Below the pieces are notes generated by a model that was given only the letters and a program-made list of their open reading frames with translations, was not told the origin of the DNA and searched no databases. The translations under genes and the position numbers were made by a program. From NCBI RefSeq assembly GCF_000155595.1, contig NZ_DS989904.1:1979155-2043154 (forward strand): 64,000 bases of DNA. The letters run 5' to 3'. This document shows positions 8,296 through 16,693 of the stretch, one piece after another (within the stretch, counting starts at the first letter, position 1; the number at the start of each line of letters is the position of its first letter). The DNA comes from Synechococcus sp. PCC 7335. Its GTDB lineage: Bacteria; Cyanobacteriota; Cyanobacteriia; Phormidesmidales; Phormidesmidaceae.

Positions 8296-9486
8296 TTAAA
8301 AGCCTTCTGGGACAATCTCTGTAATCACATCACCTGAAGCATCGCTAATAATGGTCAGTGTCCCATCTTCTATATTGCCAACGGCTCTAGGCCCAGACAG
8401 CATTGCGTTGGGGTTAGCGGCTTGCTGATAGCGAACATTGCCTTCTGCTTCTACCTGCTGTGTCGGCACCACCCAGGTAGCTCGCTCAGCCGTCAGACGA
8501 GTATCGTTCTTTTTGCCGTTCGCTCGTACATTGCCGATCAAATAGATAATTTGTTCAGCAAGATCTACGCTCGCCCGATTAGCTGAAGCCGTAAGCTGAC
8601 GGGCTGGCTGAGCAATATTGACGGGCTGATCCATGTTTACAGTTTGCGCAGGTACATTCCATACAGCGCGATTACTTTGAACCTTTAGCCCTTCAGCCAA
8701 AGACTCTAGCTGTGCTGATTGCTCTATTGTGACTATATTTTTATCGAGCTGGGCAATGCCAGAGCGACCCACAAGCCGTTCTGTCAGCGTCTTATAATCA
8801 CCCGTAGCAAAGCGCTCTACAGTCAATGGCTGCTCCGCTTTAACTAGCGACTGTTCGGTCAGCCAGATCAGCGCTTCAGAGGCGAAGGTGAACCAAGGCT
8901 CTACTTTGCTTTTGGCAACGACATCGCCGCTCATGGTGACGCGATCTTCTTTATTGTTGACCACTAAAGACTGAGCGATCACCTGAATCTGAGAATCAGA
9001 AACTGTGACAGGCGATCGCGTTTCCTCTGACAAATTTGCATCCTCAAAGTTACCCATCTGTAGCAGTCCTAGCGTTGGTTGCCACTTTAGTAGCTCTCCT
9101 GCTAGTGTCAGGTTGTCTGCTACGCGAGTAGCTACCAAGTTACCTCGAAGAAAAAGCGTATCACCGTTTTGCTGGACCTCACCTTCATCAGCAACTACGG
9201 TGTAGACCTTTTGACCTTCTTCGTAAAATTCGCCTTCTAGCGTTCGCAGTTCCGCTCTTTGAGTTTCTGGGACATACGTAACCGACTCAGCTTCTAATCG
9301 CCAAAGCAAATTGCCGTCTACGTCAGGTTGCTCTAACGTCACTGCTTGTAGGGATAGCTCGGCGTCAATAGCCTCGTTTGAAGTAGGCTCTACCAAGCTG
9401 CTTCTAGACACATAGGAGTGCAAACCAAAAAGTACGACAGCGCCTATTGCTATGACGAGCGTCCCTCTATACCAGAGTTTTTTCAA
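8296..9486 (-). CDS. lptC: LPS export ABC transporter periplasmic protein LptC
   Basis: Bitopic protein linking the LptBFG inner-membrane exporter to the periplasmic lipopolysaccharide bridge. The 396-residue protein starts with a short basic N-terminus and one transmembrane helix (about 7-24). The LptC beta-jellyroll follows (LLWRLEAESVTYVPETQRAE). A second LptA/OstA-like repeat set fills the C-terminal half (RLTAERATWVVPTQQVEAEG), which makes cyanobacterial LptC about twice the proteobacterial length. The lptC-NYN gene pair shares a strand with 60 bp between them. Fits with lpxD upstream in the window. Confidence 0.85.
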   Translation of the reverse strand: MKKLWYRGTLVIAIGAVVLFGLHSYVSRSSLVEPTSNEAIDAELSLQAVTLEQPDVDGNLLWRLEAESVTYVPETQRAELRTLEGEFYEEGQKVYTVVADEGEVQQNGDTLFLRGNLVATRVADNLTLAGELLKWQPTLGLLQMGNFEDANLSEETRSPVTVSDSQIQVIAQSLVVNNKEDRVTMSGDVVAKSKVEPWFTFASEALIWLTEQSLVKAEQPLTVERFATGDYKTLTERLVGRSGIAQLDKNIVTIEQSAQLESLAEGLKVQSNRAVWNVPAQTVNMDQPVNIAQPARQLTASANRASVDLAEQIIYLIGNVRANGKKNDTRLTAERATWVVPTQQVEAEGNVRYQQAANPNAMLSGPRAVGNIEDGTLTIISDASGDVITEIVPEGF

Positions 9487-9546
9487 AACTACTTACACAG
9501 TCAACAATTACAGGTCAACGAATGATTGACTCTATGGGAATAGAAC

Positions 9547-10182
9547 TTAAGAACGTCGCGATTCTGCCTCATCAAGTACGGACAGGCTAGAAAGAGGCCG
9601 GTAGGTATAGTTGCTACTACTGCTGTTTGCGCGAGACGTTTTGCAAATGTCTTCCTTGATACTGTCTAAATCGATATAGCGATCAGAGACATTGATCAAG
9701 CTATCACTTGTCATGGCCCTCAGGCTAACGACCTCTACACGCACACCTTTGTAGCTAGCAGCATCTACAGCGTACGCTAAATCTCCGTCTCCACTGACTA
9801 AAACTGCCGTATCATAGCAGCCGACTAGGGCCATCATATCAACGGCAATTTCTACATCTAAGTTCGCCTTCTTTGATCCATCAGGTAGCTGAACTAGGTC
9901 TTTGGCGATGACTCGATAGCCGTTCCGACGCATCCAAAGTAAAAAACCTTGCTGCTTTTCATTAGAGCGATCCACGCCTGTGTAAAAGAACGAACGAAAC
10001 AAGCGAGACCCAGAGGTTAACCGGCTCAGTAACTTGGTGTAGTCGATCTCGATACCTAGCTGTAAAGCTGCATAGAAAAGATTCGAGCCATCGATAAAGA
10101 TAGCAACGCGGCCTCGATTTTCCAGAACCTGCTCAGGCGTGAATACGGAATCGTGGCCCAGAATTTGATGGCTGTTTAACAT
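9547..10182 (-). CDS. NYN domain protein, LabA/DUF88 family
   Basis: PIN-like (NYN) predicted RNA-processing nuclease of the family that includes the circadian output protein LabA of Synechococcus elongatus. The 211-residue protein shows the acidic active-site set: D in FIDGSNLFYA, D in ANLDVEIAVDM, and the two aspartates of VSGDGDLAYAV. The region after residue 180 is low-complexity, serine-rich and probably disordered. The start ATG at 10182 leaves a short leader MLNSHQILGHDS. Upstream DNA carries a 21-bp tandem duplication at 10215-10256. Whether it acts in clock output or general RNA decay cannot be judged here. Confidence 0.85.
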   Translation of the reverse strand: MLNSHQILGHDSVFTPEQVLENRGRVAIFIDGSNLFYAALQLGIEIDYTKLLSRLTSGSRLFRSFFYTGVDRSNEKQQGFLLWMRRNGYRVIAKDLVQLPDGSKKANLDVEIAVDMMALVGCYDTAVLVSGDGDLAYAVDAASYKGVRVEVVSLRAMTSDSLINVSDRYIDLDSIKEDICKTSRANSSSSNYTYRPLSSLSVLDEAESRRS

Positions 10183-10214
10183 GTACTACTTTCCAGAAAT
10201 AAGGACGGATAGTT

Positions 10215-10256
10215 TTGATGAGGATGATTACTAATTTGGTGAGGTTGATTACTAAA
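10215..10256. repeat. 21-bp two-copy tandem duplication upstream of the NYN gene
   Basis: Copies 10215-10235 and 10236-10256 (TTGATGAGGATGATTACTAA and a variant) agree at 18 of 21 positions. They sit 33-74 bp upstream of the NYN start, in its likely promoter or 5' UTR. Confidence 0.85.
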
Positions 10257-11017
10257 CTGTAAGCTTTAGAACTAAAGCTATCTGAAGTTGAAGTAAACTC
10301 AGATGTTTGTTCGGGTAGATAGGTGGTAGAAACGCAAATGTATAGAGAACAACAGCGGAGATAAATAGGCGTTATGGAGATTACGTTTTAGGCTAGACCT
10401 AGCAGATAAATTTCTCGCTCAAGCTTTGGTTAAGCTCTATGGATTTGAACGACATGTGTGAAGAAATCTCTATGACAACTTTTGTAGAGCGAAATAGAGA
10501 CCAATTGACATGTCTGACGCACATTTCCTGACGAATGATCAAGTTACTAGCTTTGGTGTACTGTTCTAGGTGGGCCTGTTTATGCTTGGTAAAAGAAAAT
10601 CCAATAGTGTCTATCTCTCTGCGCTATCGGTGCTAAATAGTATTCCTCAATCAGGAAGCTAGCTAGAATCGAGCTATGGAAATGATTCTAATCAGTTCTA
10701 TAGTTGCTCTATCTGTATCATTAGCGAATGTCATTGCTAACGAAAGTAGCCTACGAAAACACTCTATAAACATGCTGACGCATGCAACCCACAAAGCTGC
10801 GACTTTTTAACTATTTCTCTCGCTTTAGCTATTTCTCTTAATAGCTATTAATATCGCTCACGTTTGTAGATCCAGTCACTTTGATGGATTGAGATAGTAT
10901 GCTCGATACTGTTTGGAACTAGTTTTGCTTCAATAAATTAATCTTCATCGGATTGATCTTCAGCGAATGAAGTTGCACCTGATTAGGTAGGATAGCTAAC
11001 CATCAAAGCGTAAATAC

Positions 11018-11051
11018 TTAATTGACAGCTTGAGTTAATTAGCAGCTTGAG
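11018..11051. repeat. 17-bp two-copy tandem duplication
   Basis: TTAATTGACAGCTTGAG at 11018-11034 is followed by TTAATTAGCAGCTTGAG at 11035-11051 (15 of 17 identical). It lies upstream of the DUF2993 gene. Confidence 0.9.
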
Positions 11052-11451
11052 AACCTAGTTATTGACATATACATATATGATACAGTCACTTTTTTTATGT
11101 GCGGAGAAAACTAGCGGATTTTAATCTCTTCTCAAGGAATCGGATAGCGAATAGATACTCGTTATGGATGCTTCTAGGACCATAGAAGGTGTCCAATCTC
11201 AAGAAGGTATTGAAGGTCACTATCTGTTGGACTAGCAGAGTGATCGTAAAGTCTGAAAAGCTACCTGTACTGACGACAAATTAAAGCTGCCTCGACTGTT
11301 AGACTATTTAGTGGCGCTGCAGTATAGATTCTCTACTCCGATCTCATTCTTGAGATTCTATATGGATAAGTGCTTTGAATTTCCATGGCAGGCTTGTTCA
11401 TATTTTGTTACAAATAGATCTGAAGTTTCTCTGCAGGTACTCACCTTAAGC

Positions 11452-12240
11452 ATGTTAGGCGGTCTGCTAGGCTCTCAATCTTCATCCAAGGACTTTGGCG
11501 AGAACATGCTAAGTTCTGTGGCTCGTCAAGCCATTCAGCAGTTGTTCACCCGTAGTGAATCGGTTGATGTTTCTATTCGGTGTGCTCCGGCGAGCAAAAT
11601 TCTGCAAGGCATTGTCGATAGCTTTCAGATGAAGGGCCGAGGGTTGGTTATCAAAAAAATGTTTGAAGCCGAGGCAATGGAGTTTGAGACGGATGCAGTC
11701 TCGCTTGATATGTCTGGGCTGATTGGTGGCAAAATTCGACTGAAGCAGGCTACGCATGCGATCGCCACAGTCACTATGACCGAGGCAGGCATCAATAAAG
11801 CCTTTACGGCAGATCTTGTTGAGAAGCACTTGAGAGATGTCACATCAGAAGAGGCAACCAGTATGTCTGGCGGCGATCCGGTGTCTTTTAGAGATGTACA
11901 GATGAAGCTGTTGCCGAATCAGCGAGTAAAGATCACTGCCAAAACAGATCTACCTAATCGTGACGATCTGCCTATTAGTTTGTCAGCGAAGGTTACCGTA
12001 GAGCGCCGTAGACGAGTGGTTTTTACAGACTTAGCGTTCGAGCCAGATGATGTCCCTGAGGATGTTCAATGGCTATCAGAAGCAATGATCCCTGGTTTTA
12101 TCGGTGTTCTAAATCAGATGGTTGATCTAGAGCGCTTTGATCTCGATGGCGTGTCTTTGCGGGTAAACCAGCTAGATGTAAAAGGCAAACAGCTACTGTT
12201 CAATGGCTATGCGGAGATTGAGCACTTCCCTGGTATGTAG
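11452..12240 (+). CDS. DUF2993 (LmeA-like phospholipid-binding) protein
   Basis: Conserved cyanobacterial protein of about 262 residues. The family includes actinobacterial LmeA, which binds phospholipid, so membrane-lipid binding is a reasonable inference. Typical segments are VSIRCAPASKILQGIVDSF, MKGRGLVIKKMFEAEAMEFE and LKQATHAIATVTMTEAGINK. I place the start at the ATG at 11452 (MLGGLLGSQ), which fits related proteins beginning with a Gly-rich MxGGL stretch; the frame stays open 47 codons further back to a GTG at 11311. No signal peptide is seen with the chosen start. Function remains unknown. Confidence 0.75.
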   Translation: MLGGLLGSQSSSKDFGENMLSSVARQAIQQLFTRSESVDVSIRCAPASKILQGIVDSFQMKGRGLVIKKMFEAEAMEFETDAVSLDMSGLIGGKIRLKQATHAIATVTMTEAGINKAFTADLVEKHLRDVTSEEATSMSGGDPVSFRDVQMKLLPNQRVKITAKTDLPNRDDLPISLSAKVTVERRRRVVFTDLAFEPDDVPEDVQWLSEAMIPGFIGVLNQMVDLERFDLDGVSLRVNQLDVKGKQLLFNGYAEIEHFPGM

Positions 12241-12422
12241 TACCGAATTGAGTAACTCGACGACAATGACAGGCAGCGACAGACTAGAGTTTCCCTGCTT
12301 GCAACATTGCCGATAGCCGATAGCTCGTCAGAGCGATGTTAGCTAGCCCCAAAGTAAGATCAGCCGATCTTCAAACAAAATTGATAAGACCGTCTCCTTG
12401 AGCATTTGACCGGACGCTAGTA

Positions 12423-12439
12423 TGGGGAATAATATTTCT
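12423..12439 (+). repeat. GGGGAATAATATTTCT motif, copy upstream of amidase
   Basis: This 16-mer recurs exactly at 55296-55311, directly before the cyanoexosortase start. Here it lies about 28 bp before the amidase ATG. It may be a shared 5'-UTR or promoter element, or chance. Confidence 0.4.
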
Positions 12440-12466
12440 TAATTATTGCTTTCTAGCGAGTCCCCT

Positions 12467-13378
12467 ATGCGTCGTTCTTGGTTAGTTTGGGCTGCTAGCA
12501 CCGTGGCTTTTGTTCTAACGGTCCTAATAGTTGTATCGACTGGATCGCTTAGCGATACGAGTTCAGTGAGCAGCCAATCGCACAATCCTTCTATGTTTTC
12601 TGCGAGGGCAGAAAATACGATAACAGAGGAGGGATCCAAATACGAGATTGCCGCTAACAAGCTTGTAAGGCAACCGACTACAGGTAGTCGCTCCCGAAGC
12701 AATCATGCTCAAAAGACGCCCACGCAGACGGCTCCAGGTGACAATTCATCTAGTCAAGCTTCACTTAGCACCAGTGCAGCTACAAGCTATCAACCAAAGG
12801 AAGTCTTGCAGCTAGCCGATCCGAGTAACTATGGGGAGCGCTTTACGGTTGATGTCAACGGTACTCCAGTTAGCAATGACTTCATCGTAGTGCTACATGA
12901 AACAGTGGGCTCTGCATCTAGCGCACTTAATCTCTTCGCAAGGCACCACCCTCGTGATGAAGACCAAGTTAGCTATCACAGTCTAATTAGCTTAGATGGC
13001 ACAATCTACTATGTTGTTCCGCCAGAACAGCGAGCTTTTGGTGCAGGGAATTCTAGCTTTCGGACAACCGCTGGCGAGGAGACAGTTACTACTAATCCTG
13101 GGTTTCCGAGCTCTGTCAACAATTTTGCCTACCATATCTCTTTAGAGACACCGCCAGACGGCCAGAACAATAGTTACAGCAAACACAGCGGCTATACTGA
13201 GGCGCAGTATCAATCTTTGGCATGGCTACTAGCTAGGACAACTGTCCCAGACTACCGAATCACGACTCATAAAGCAGTCGATCGATCTGGCTCACGTAGC
13301 GATCCGAGATCCTATGACCCCACTCGGCTATATGCTTTACTGCATCAGTATCCTAGCCGTACAGCATATAGTTATTAG
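12467..13378 (+). CDS. N-acetylmuramoyl-L-alanine amidase, Amidase_2/PGRP fold
   Basis: Predicted zinc amidase that cuts the bond between muramic acid and the stem peptide of peptidoglycan. The protein of about 303 residues has an N-terminal membrane anchor or signal (about 5-24). A Ser/Thr-rich linker to about 115 follows, then the Amidase_2 domain. Visible zinc-site candidates are H in VVLHETVGSA, H in NFAYHISLET and the D/H cluster in ITTHKAVDRSGSRSDPRSYD. I start at the ATG at 12467 (MRRSWLVW); a TTG seven codons earlier is possible. It sits alone on the plus strand before the convergent ylqF gene. Confidence 0.85.
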   Translation: MRRSWLVWAASTVAFVLTVLIVVSTGSLSDTSSVSSQSHNPSMFSARAENTITEEGSKYEIAANKLVRQPTTGSRSRSNHAQKTPTQTAPGDNSSSQASLSTSAATSYQPKEVLQLADPSNYGERFTVDVNGTPVSNDFIVVLHETVGSASSALNLFARHHPRDEDQVSYHSLISLDGTIYYVVPPEQRAFGAGNSSFRTTAGEETVTTNPGFPSSVNNFAYHISLETPPDGQNNSYSKHSGYTEAQYQSLAWLLARTTVPDYRITTHKAVDRSGSRSDPRSYDPTRLYALLHQYPSRTAYSY

Positions 13379-13440
13379 TCCTGCTGCTAGTTGTGTCACT
13401 ACGCTCGCTTGTTAGAGGATTAGAGCGTGTATAGCAAGCG

Positions 13441-13470
13441 CGGATGCATACTCAAAAAGAAGGCTACGCC
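13441..13470. repeat. Dispersed two-block element, copy 1
   Basis: CGGATGCATACT, eight variable bases, then AGGCTACGCC. The same two blocks with the same 8-base spacing recur at 57333-57362. This copy overlaps the 3' end of ylqF: the TAG stop (minus strand) lies within GGCGTAGCC of the element. Confidence 0.7.
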
Positions 13471-14354
13471 TGCGTACCTGGAGGTAATTCCAAGCTCAAA
13501 TTGCCCAGTACGCCTTTGCGAAATTCGGTTAATAGTTTTCTGGCGGCCCGTTCTTGGCTGTTTTGAAATTTGTGCTCAGCTAGTCGGAACAAGTAGGTTT
13601 CGCCTGTGCAGTTGGCTGGGTCTAGCTCATAACGAGACTGAAGCGCCTGCATTCGAAGGGGAAGTTTGGCAGTCCCTGCACCGATTTCATCTTGGTCTAA
13701 TTCTTTGAGAAGCTCGACAAAAGCAGCGGCAACCCTTTGTGTATCGTAAGCAGCTTCGCCAATATCGTCACAGATAGCAAGCTTGAGGGCGGCTTTTTGG
13801 TCTGTTAGCTGGGCAGGAATGATCCCAGGAGCATCTAGCAGTTCGATCTCGTCTGAAATCCTGACCCAGCGAAGCTGCCGGGTAATCCCTGCTTTACGAG
13901 CGCTCTCGACAATTTTGCGCTTGAGTAGTCGGTTGATTAAGGCAGATTTTCCAACATTAGGAAAGCCAATAACAACGGCGCGGACTGGGCGCGATCGCAT
14001 ACCTCGATCTTTTCGTCGCTGATTCATTGCCGCTCCTGCCTGCTGAGCGGCCTTTGCGATCTGTCCAACGCCTTTTCCCTGATTAGCATTGGTGTAGTAG
14101 GCGGTCTGCCCATTGGCTTTGAACCAGGCTTGCCAGCGATCGCGCATCTGAGGCGCAATCATATCTACCCGATTGACCACCAGTACTCGCTTTTTATCCC
14201 CCAGCCACCTATCTAAATCTGGATGCAGCGTTGCTAAGGGAATTCTGGCATCGCGCACTTCTAGTACTACATCAACTCGCTTAATCTGCTCTTGCAGTGC
14301 CTTCTCGGCCTTTGCAATATGTCCTGGGTACCACTGAATTGCCGGAGTCGCCAT
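13464..14354 (-). CDS. ylqF: Ribosome biogenesis GTPase YlqF/RbgA
   Basis: Circularly permuted GTPase needed for late 50S subunit assembly. The 296-residue protein shows the permuted motif order: G4 NRVD near residue 61, then G1 GFPNVGKSALI near 130, then G3 DAPG near 173. The N-terminal MATPAIQWYPGHIAKAEKAL is characteristic. The C-terminal tail LSLELPPGTQA ends in a stop supplied by the repeat element at 13441-13470, so the last residues may differ from relatives. It lies 59 bp downstream of the uspA-like gene on the same strand. Confidence 0.93.
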   Translation of the reverse strand: MATPAIQWYPGHIAKAEKALQEQIKRVDVVLEVRDARIPLATLHPDLDRWLGDKKRVLVVNRVDMIAPQMRDRWQAWFKANGQTAYYTNANQGKGVGQIAKAAQQAGAAMNQRRKDRGMRSRPVRAVVIGFPNVGKSALINRLLKRKIVESARKAGITRQLRWVRISDEIELLDAPGIIPAQLTDQKAALKLAICDDIGEAAYDTQRVAAAFVELLKELDQDEIGAGTAKLPLRMQALQSRYELDPANCTGETYLFRLAEHKFQNSQERAARKLLTEFRKGVLGNLSLELPPGTQA

Positions 14355-14413
14355 AGTAGAGCTGAGTTGTCAGAATCGCTAGATTAGATAGCTTAAGGCT
14401 TCAACGATACTGT

Positions 14414-14821
14414 TTATGGAACGACTAGTACAGGGCAAGGCGATAGATTGATAACCCGGTTGCTGACGCTTTCTTCAGCGCCATCTTCGATCAATCCGGT
14501 CCCTCGACAGCCCATCACAATCAGATCAGCAGAGACCTCGTCAGCGACGTCGCAGATAATAAAGGCCGGATTTCCCTCGCGCTCAACCGTTTGAGCGGTG
14601 AAGCCTCGCTGTTCAAAAACGGTTTTGCTTTGAGCTAACAGTGAGGCTACCGCTTCAGTAGAGGTCTGCTCAGGATGAGCCGGATCGCTCTGCTCTTGGG
14701 GCTCAACGACAGAGAGCACCACCACTTTAGAACCGCAAAGCTGCGCCATATCGAGCGCAGTCTGCAAGACCTTTTTAGCACTTGGACTAGAGTCGATTGA
14801 AAGAAGGAGCGTTTTGTACAT
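14414..14821 (-). CDS. Universal stress protein, UspA family
   Basis: Small cytoplasmic stress protein of the UspA fold, 135 residues, the normal size for a single domain. The ATP-binding signature G-x2-G-x9-G-type is visible in MGCRGTGLIEDGAEESVSNR, followed by the closing strand SPCPVLVVP. The ATG at 14821 gives the usual MYKTLLLSIDSSPSAKKVL start with the nucleotide-contacting D in the first strand. It sits upstream of ylqF on the same strand. Specific role unknown. Confidence 0.9.
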   Translation of the reverse strand: MYKTLLLSIDSSPSAKKVLQTALDMAQLCGSKVVVLSVVEPQEQSDPAHPEQTSTEAVASLLAQSKTVFEQRGFTAQTVEREGNPAFIICDVADEVSADLIVMGCRGTGLIEDGAEESVSNRVINLSPCPVLVVP

Positions 14822-15119
14822 AGAGATTGAAGCTGGGAGGGTGGATCTAAAGTTTCTACAGGTTTGTTTCCAAAAGAGATCACAGACTTCTGTAAACTAA
14901 TAGACACATAGGCAATTTTACGCACTCGCTCGTAGCGCATAAGGCTCATAGAACCCTAACTGCGATATGAAGATAGCAAGCGTAAAACCGTCTTAACAGA
15001 CACTTATTACAGCCTTACGCATCCGCCAAAAGCGCACTGTATCAACAGTAGACAAGCTTTGCCCCGCTTTCAGCGTTGATGCACATAAACGTTACATATT
15101 TTTTAGGAGAGTATTTTCT

Positions 15120-16325
15120 GTGGCCAAGAAAGCGCTAGCTGATCTATCTGCATCTGACGTTTCTGGAAAGCGAGTGCTAGTACGCGCCGACTTCAACGTT
15201 CCTCTTGATGATGCGGGCAATATTACTGACGATACTCGCATCAGGGCTGCCCTTCCAACCATCCAAGACCTTACTTCCAAGGGTGCAAAAGTTATCTTGG
15301 CCAGCCACTTCGGTCGCCCCAAGGGTAAGGTCGTTGAGAGCATGCGCTTAACGCCTGTAGCTGCGCGTCTTTCTGAAAAGCTAGGCCAAGATGTGATCAA
15401 ATGTGACGACTGCATCGGCGACGAAGTTGCTGCCAAGATTGCCGAGATGAAAGATGGGGATGTTGCCCTGTTGGAGAATGTCCGTTTCTATGATGGCGAG
15501 ACGAATAACGAGCCTGAGTTTGCGAAGCAGTTAGCTGCGAATGCTGATCTTTATGTGAATGATGCGTTCGGAACCGCTCACCGCGCTCATGCGTCTACAG
15601 CAGGGGTGACTGAGTATCTCAGTCCAGCAGTAGCTGGTTCGTTGATCGAAAAAGAGCTGAAGTTTTTGCAAGAAACTGTCGATAATCCTCAGCGCCCTTT
15701 AGCGGCGATTGTAGGGGGCTCTAAGGTCTCTTCTAAAATCGGTGTCATTGAAACGTTATTGGACAAGGTCGATAAGCTCTTTATCGGTGGCGGTATGATC
15801 TTTACCTTTTTCAAGGCGCGGGGTATTGGGGTTGGAAGCTCCCTAGTAGAAGAAGACAAGCTAGATCTAGCCAAAAAGCTAGAAGCAAAAGCAAAAGAAA
15901 AAGGCGTTGAGTTCTTACTGCCAACCGACGTAATCGTGGCTGATAAGTTTGCTGCAGACGCTAATACTCAGACCGTGAGCGTTGAGAACATTCCCGACGG
16001 CTGGATGGGGCTAGATATCGGTCCCGATTCGGTAAAGACTTTCCAGGACGCGCTGGCTGACTGCAAAAGCGTCATTTGGAACGGGCCAATGGGCGTGTTT
16101 GAGATGGAAGCATTTGCCAAAGGCACAACGGGTATTGCCACTACGCTAGCTGGCCTTACTGACAAGGGCTGTATCACTATCATTGGCGGCGGCGACTCCG
16201 TAGCAGCCGTTGAGCAAGCAGGTCTTGCGGACAAAATGAGTCACATCTCTACAGGTGGCGGCGCTAGCTTGGAACTGCTCGAAGGTAAGACACTGCCTGG
16301 TATTGCAGCTTTGGATGAAGCATAA
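15120..16325 (+). CDS. pgk: Phosphoglycerate kinase
   Basis: Catalyses ATP-linked conversion of 3-phosphoglycerate and 1,3-bisphosphoglycerate, used in the Calvin cycle and glycolysis. The 401-residue protein is full length. It shows the signature [14 protein letters not shown], the substrate-binding [17 protein letters not shown], and the C-terminal nucleotide loop [13 protein letters not shown] with [16 protein letters not shown]. The start is a GTG with a strong AGGAG ten bases upstream. A clean terminator follows at 16382-16427. Single gene, divergent from the uspA-like gene. Confidence 0.97.
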   Translation: MAKKALADLSASDVSGKRVLVRADFNVPLDDAGNITDDTRIRAALPTIQDLTSKGAKVILASHFGRPKGKVVESMRLTPVAARLSEKLGQDVIKCDDCIGDEVAAKIAEMKDGDVALLENVRFYDGETNNEPEFAKQLAANADLYVNDAFGTAHRAHASTAGVTEYLSPAVAGSLIEKELKFLQETVDNPQRPLAAIVGGSKVSSKIGVIETLLDKVDKLFIGGGMIFTFFKARGIGVGSSLVEEDKLDLAKKLEAKAKEKGVEFLLPTDVIVADKFAADANTQTVSVENIPDGWMGLDIGPDSVKTFQDALADCKSVIWNGPMGVFEMEAFAKGTTGIATTLAGLTDKGCITIIGGGDSVAAVEQAGLADKMSHISTGGGASLELLEGKTLPGIAALDEA

Positions 16326-16360
16326 CTGACTAGCCACATACGTAGTTAGATAAGCTGAAG

Positions 16361-16382
16361 TTAAATAATCATTAAATAATCA
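16361..16382. repeat. 11-bp perfect two-copy tandem duplication
   Basis: TTAAATAATCA occurs twice in direct succession (16361-16371 and 16372-16382), between the pgk stop and its terminator. Confidence 0.85.
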
Positions 16383-16427
16383 AAGGTTGCCTGCGTTGGT
16401 TCAAGGTGTAGGCAACCTTTGCTTTTA
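16382..16427 (+). terminator. Intrinsic terminator of pgk
   Basis: AAAGGTTGCCT at 16382-16392 pairs perfectly with AGGCAACCTTT at 16410-16420, followed by GCTTTTA. An 11-bp stem with an AT-rich base. Confidence 0.85.
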
Positions 16428-16693
16428 TGTAAGTGCCGCTGTTCTGACGCTTATCTGCTCAAGCGCATTCTATGGCTTGCTGTGAATGATGTAGGGTATA
16501 TCGCCTGGATCGGAGCAACCAGCAACTGGTATTTCTGACTATCTGCCTGAGAGCGATTGCTAAGAGTGACTTGCACAATGTAACAAGTGTTTTCGCTTAA
16601 AGAGGCGATCGCCTCCTCTTAATCTCCAAATGAGACTCTCCCATCGTTAAAGGCGAAACGCCGTAGATATAGACATTGGGAGTTCTGTGAATA

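Larger units (their letters stand above)
10183..11310. other. 1.1-kb intergenic region
   Basis: Between the divergent NYN gene and the DUF2993 gene. It holds two two-copy tandem duplications (10215-10256 and 11018-11051), a repeated CTATTTCTCT near 10812-10840, and a TTGACA at 11062. The only protein frame worth noting is 10676-10810 on the plus strand (44 codons, one hydrophobic stretch), without a convincing ribosome binding site. An unannotated small RNA is possible but not shown. Confidence 0.45.

Noticed and set aside
11062..11090. TTGACA promoter for the DUF2993 gene
   Set aside because: No acceptable -10 box at 16-18 bp; the only TATGAT-like words are 8 or 13 bp away.
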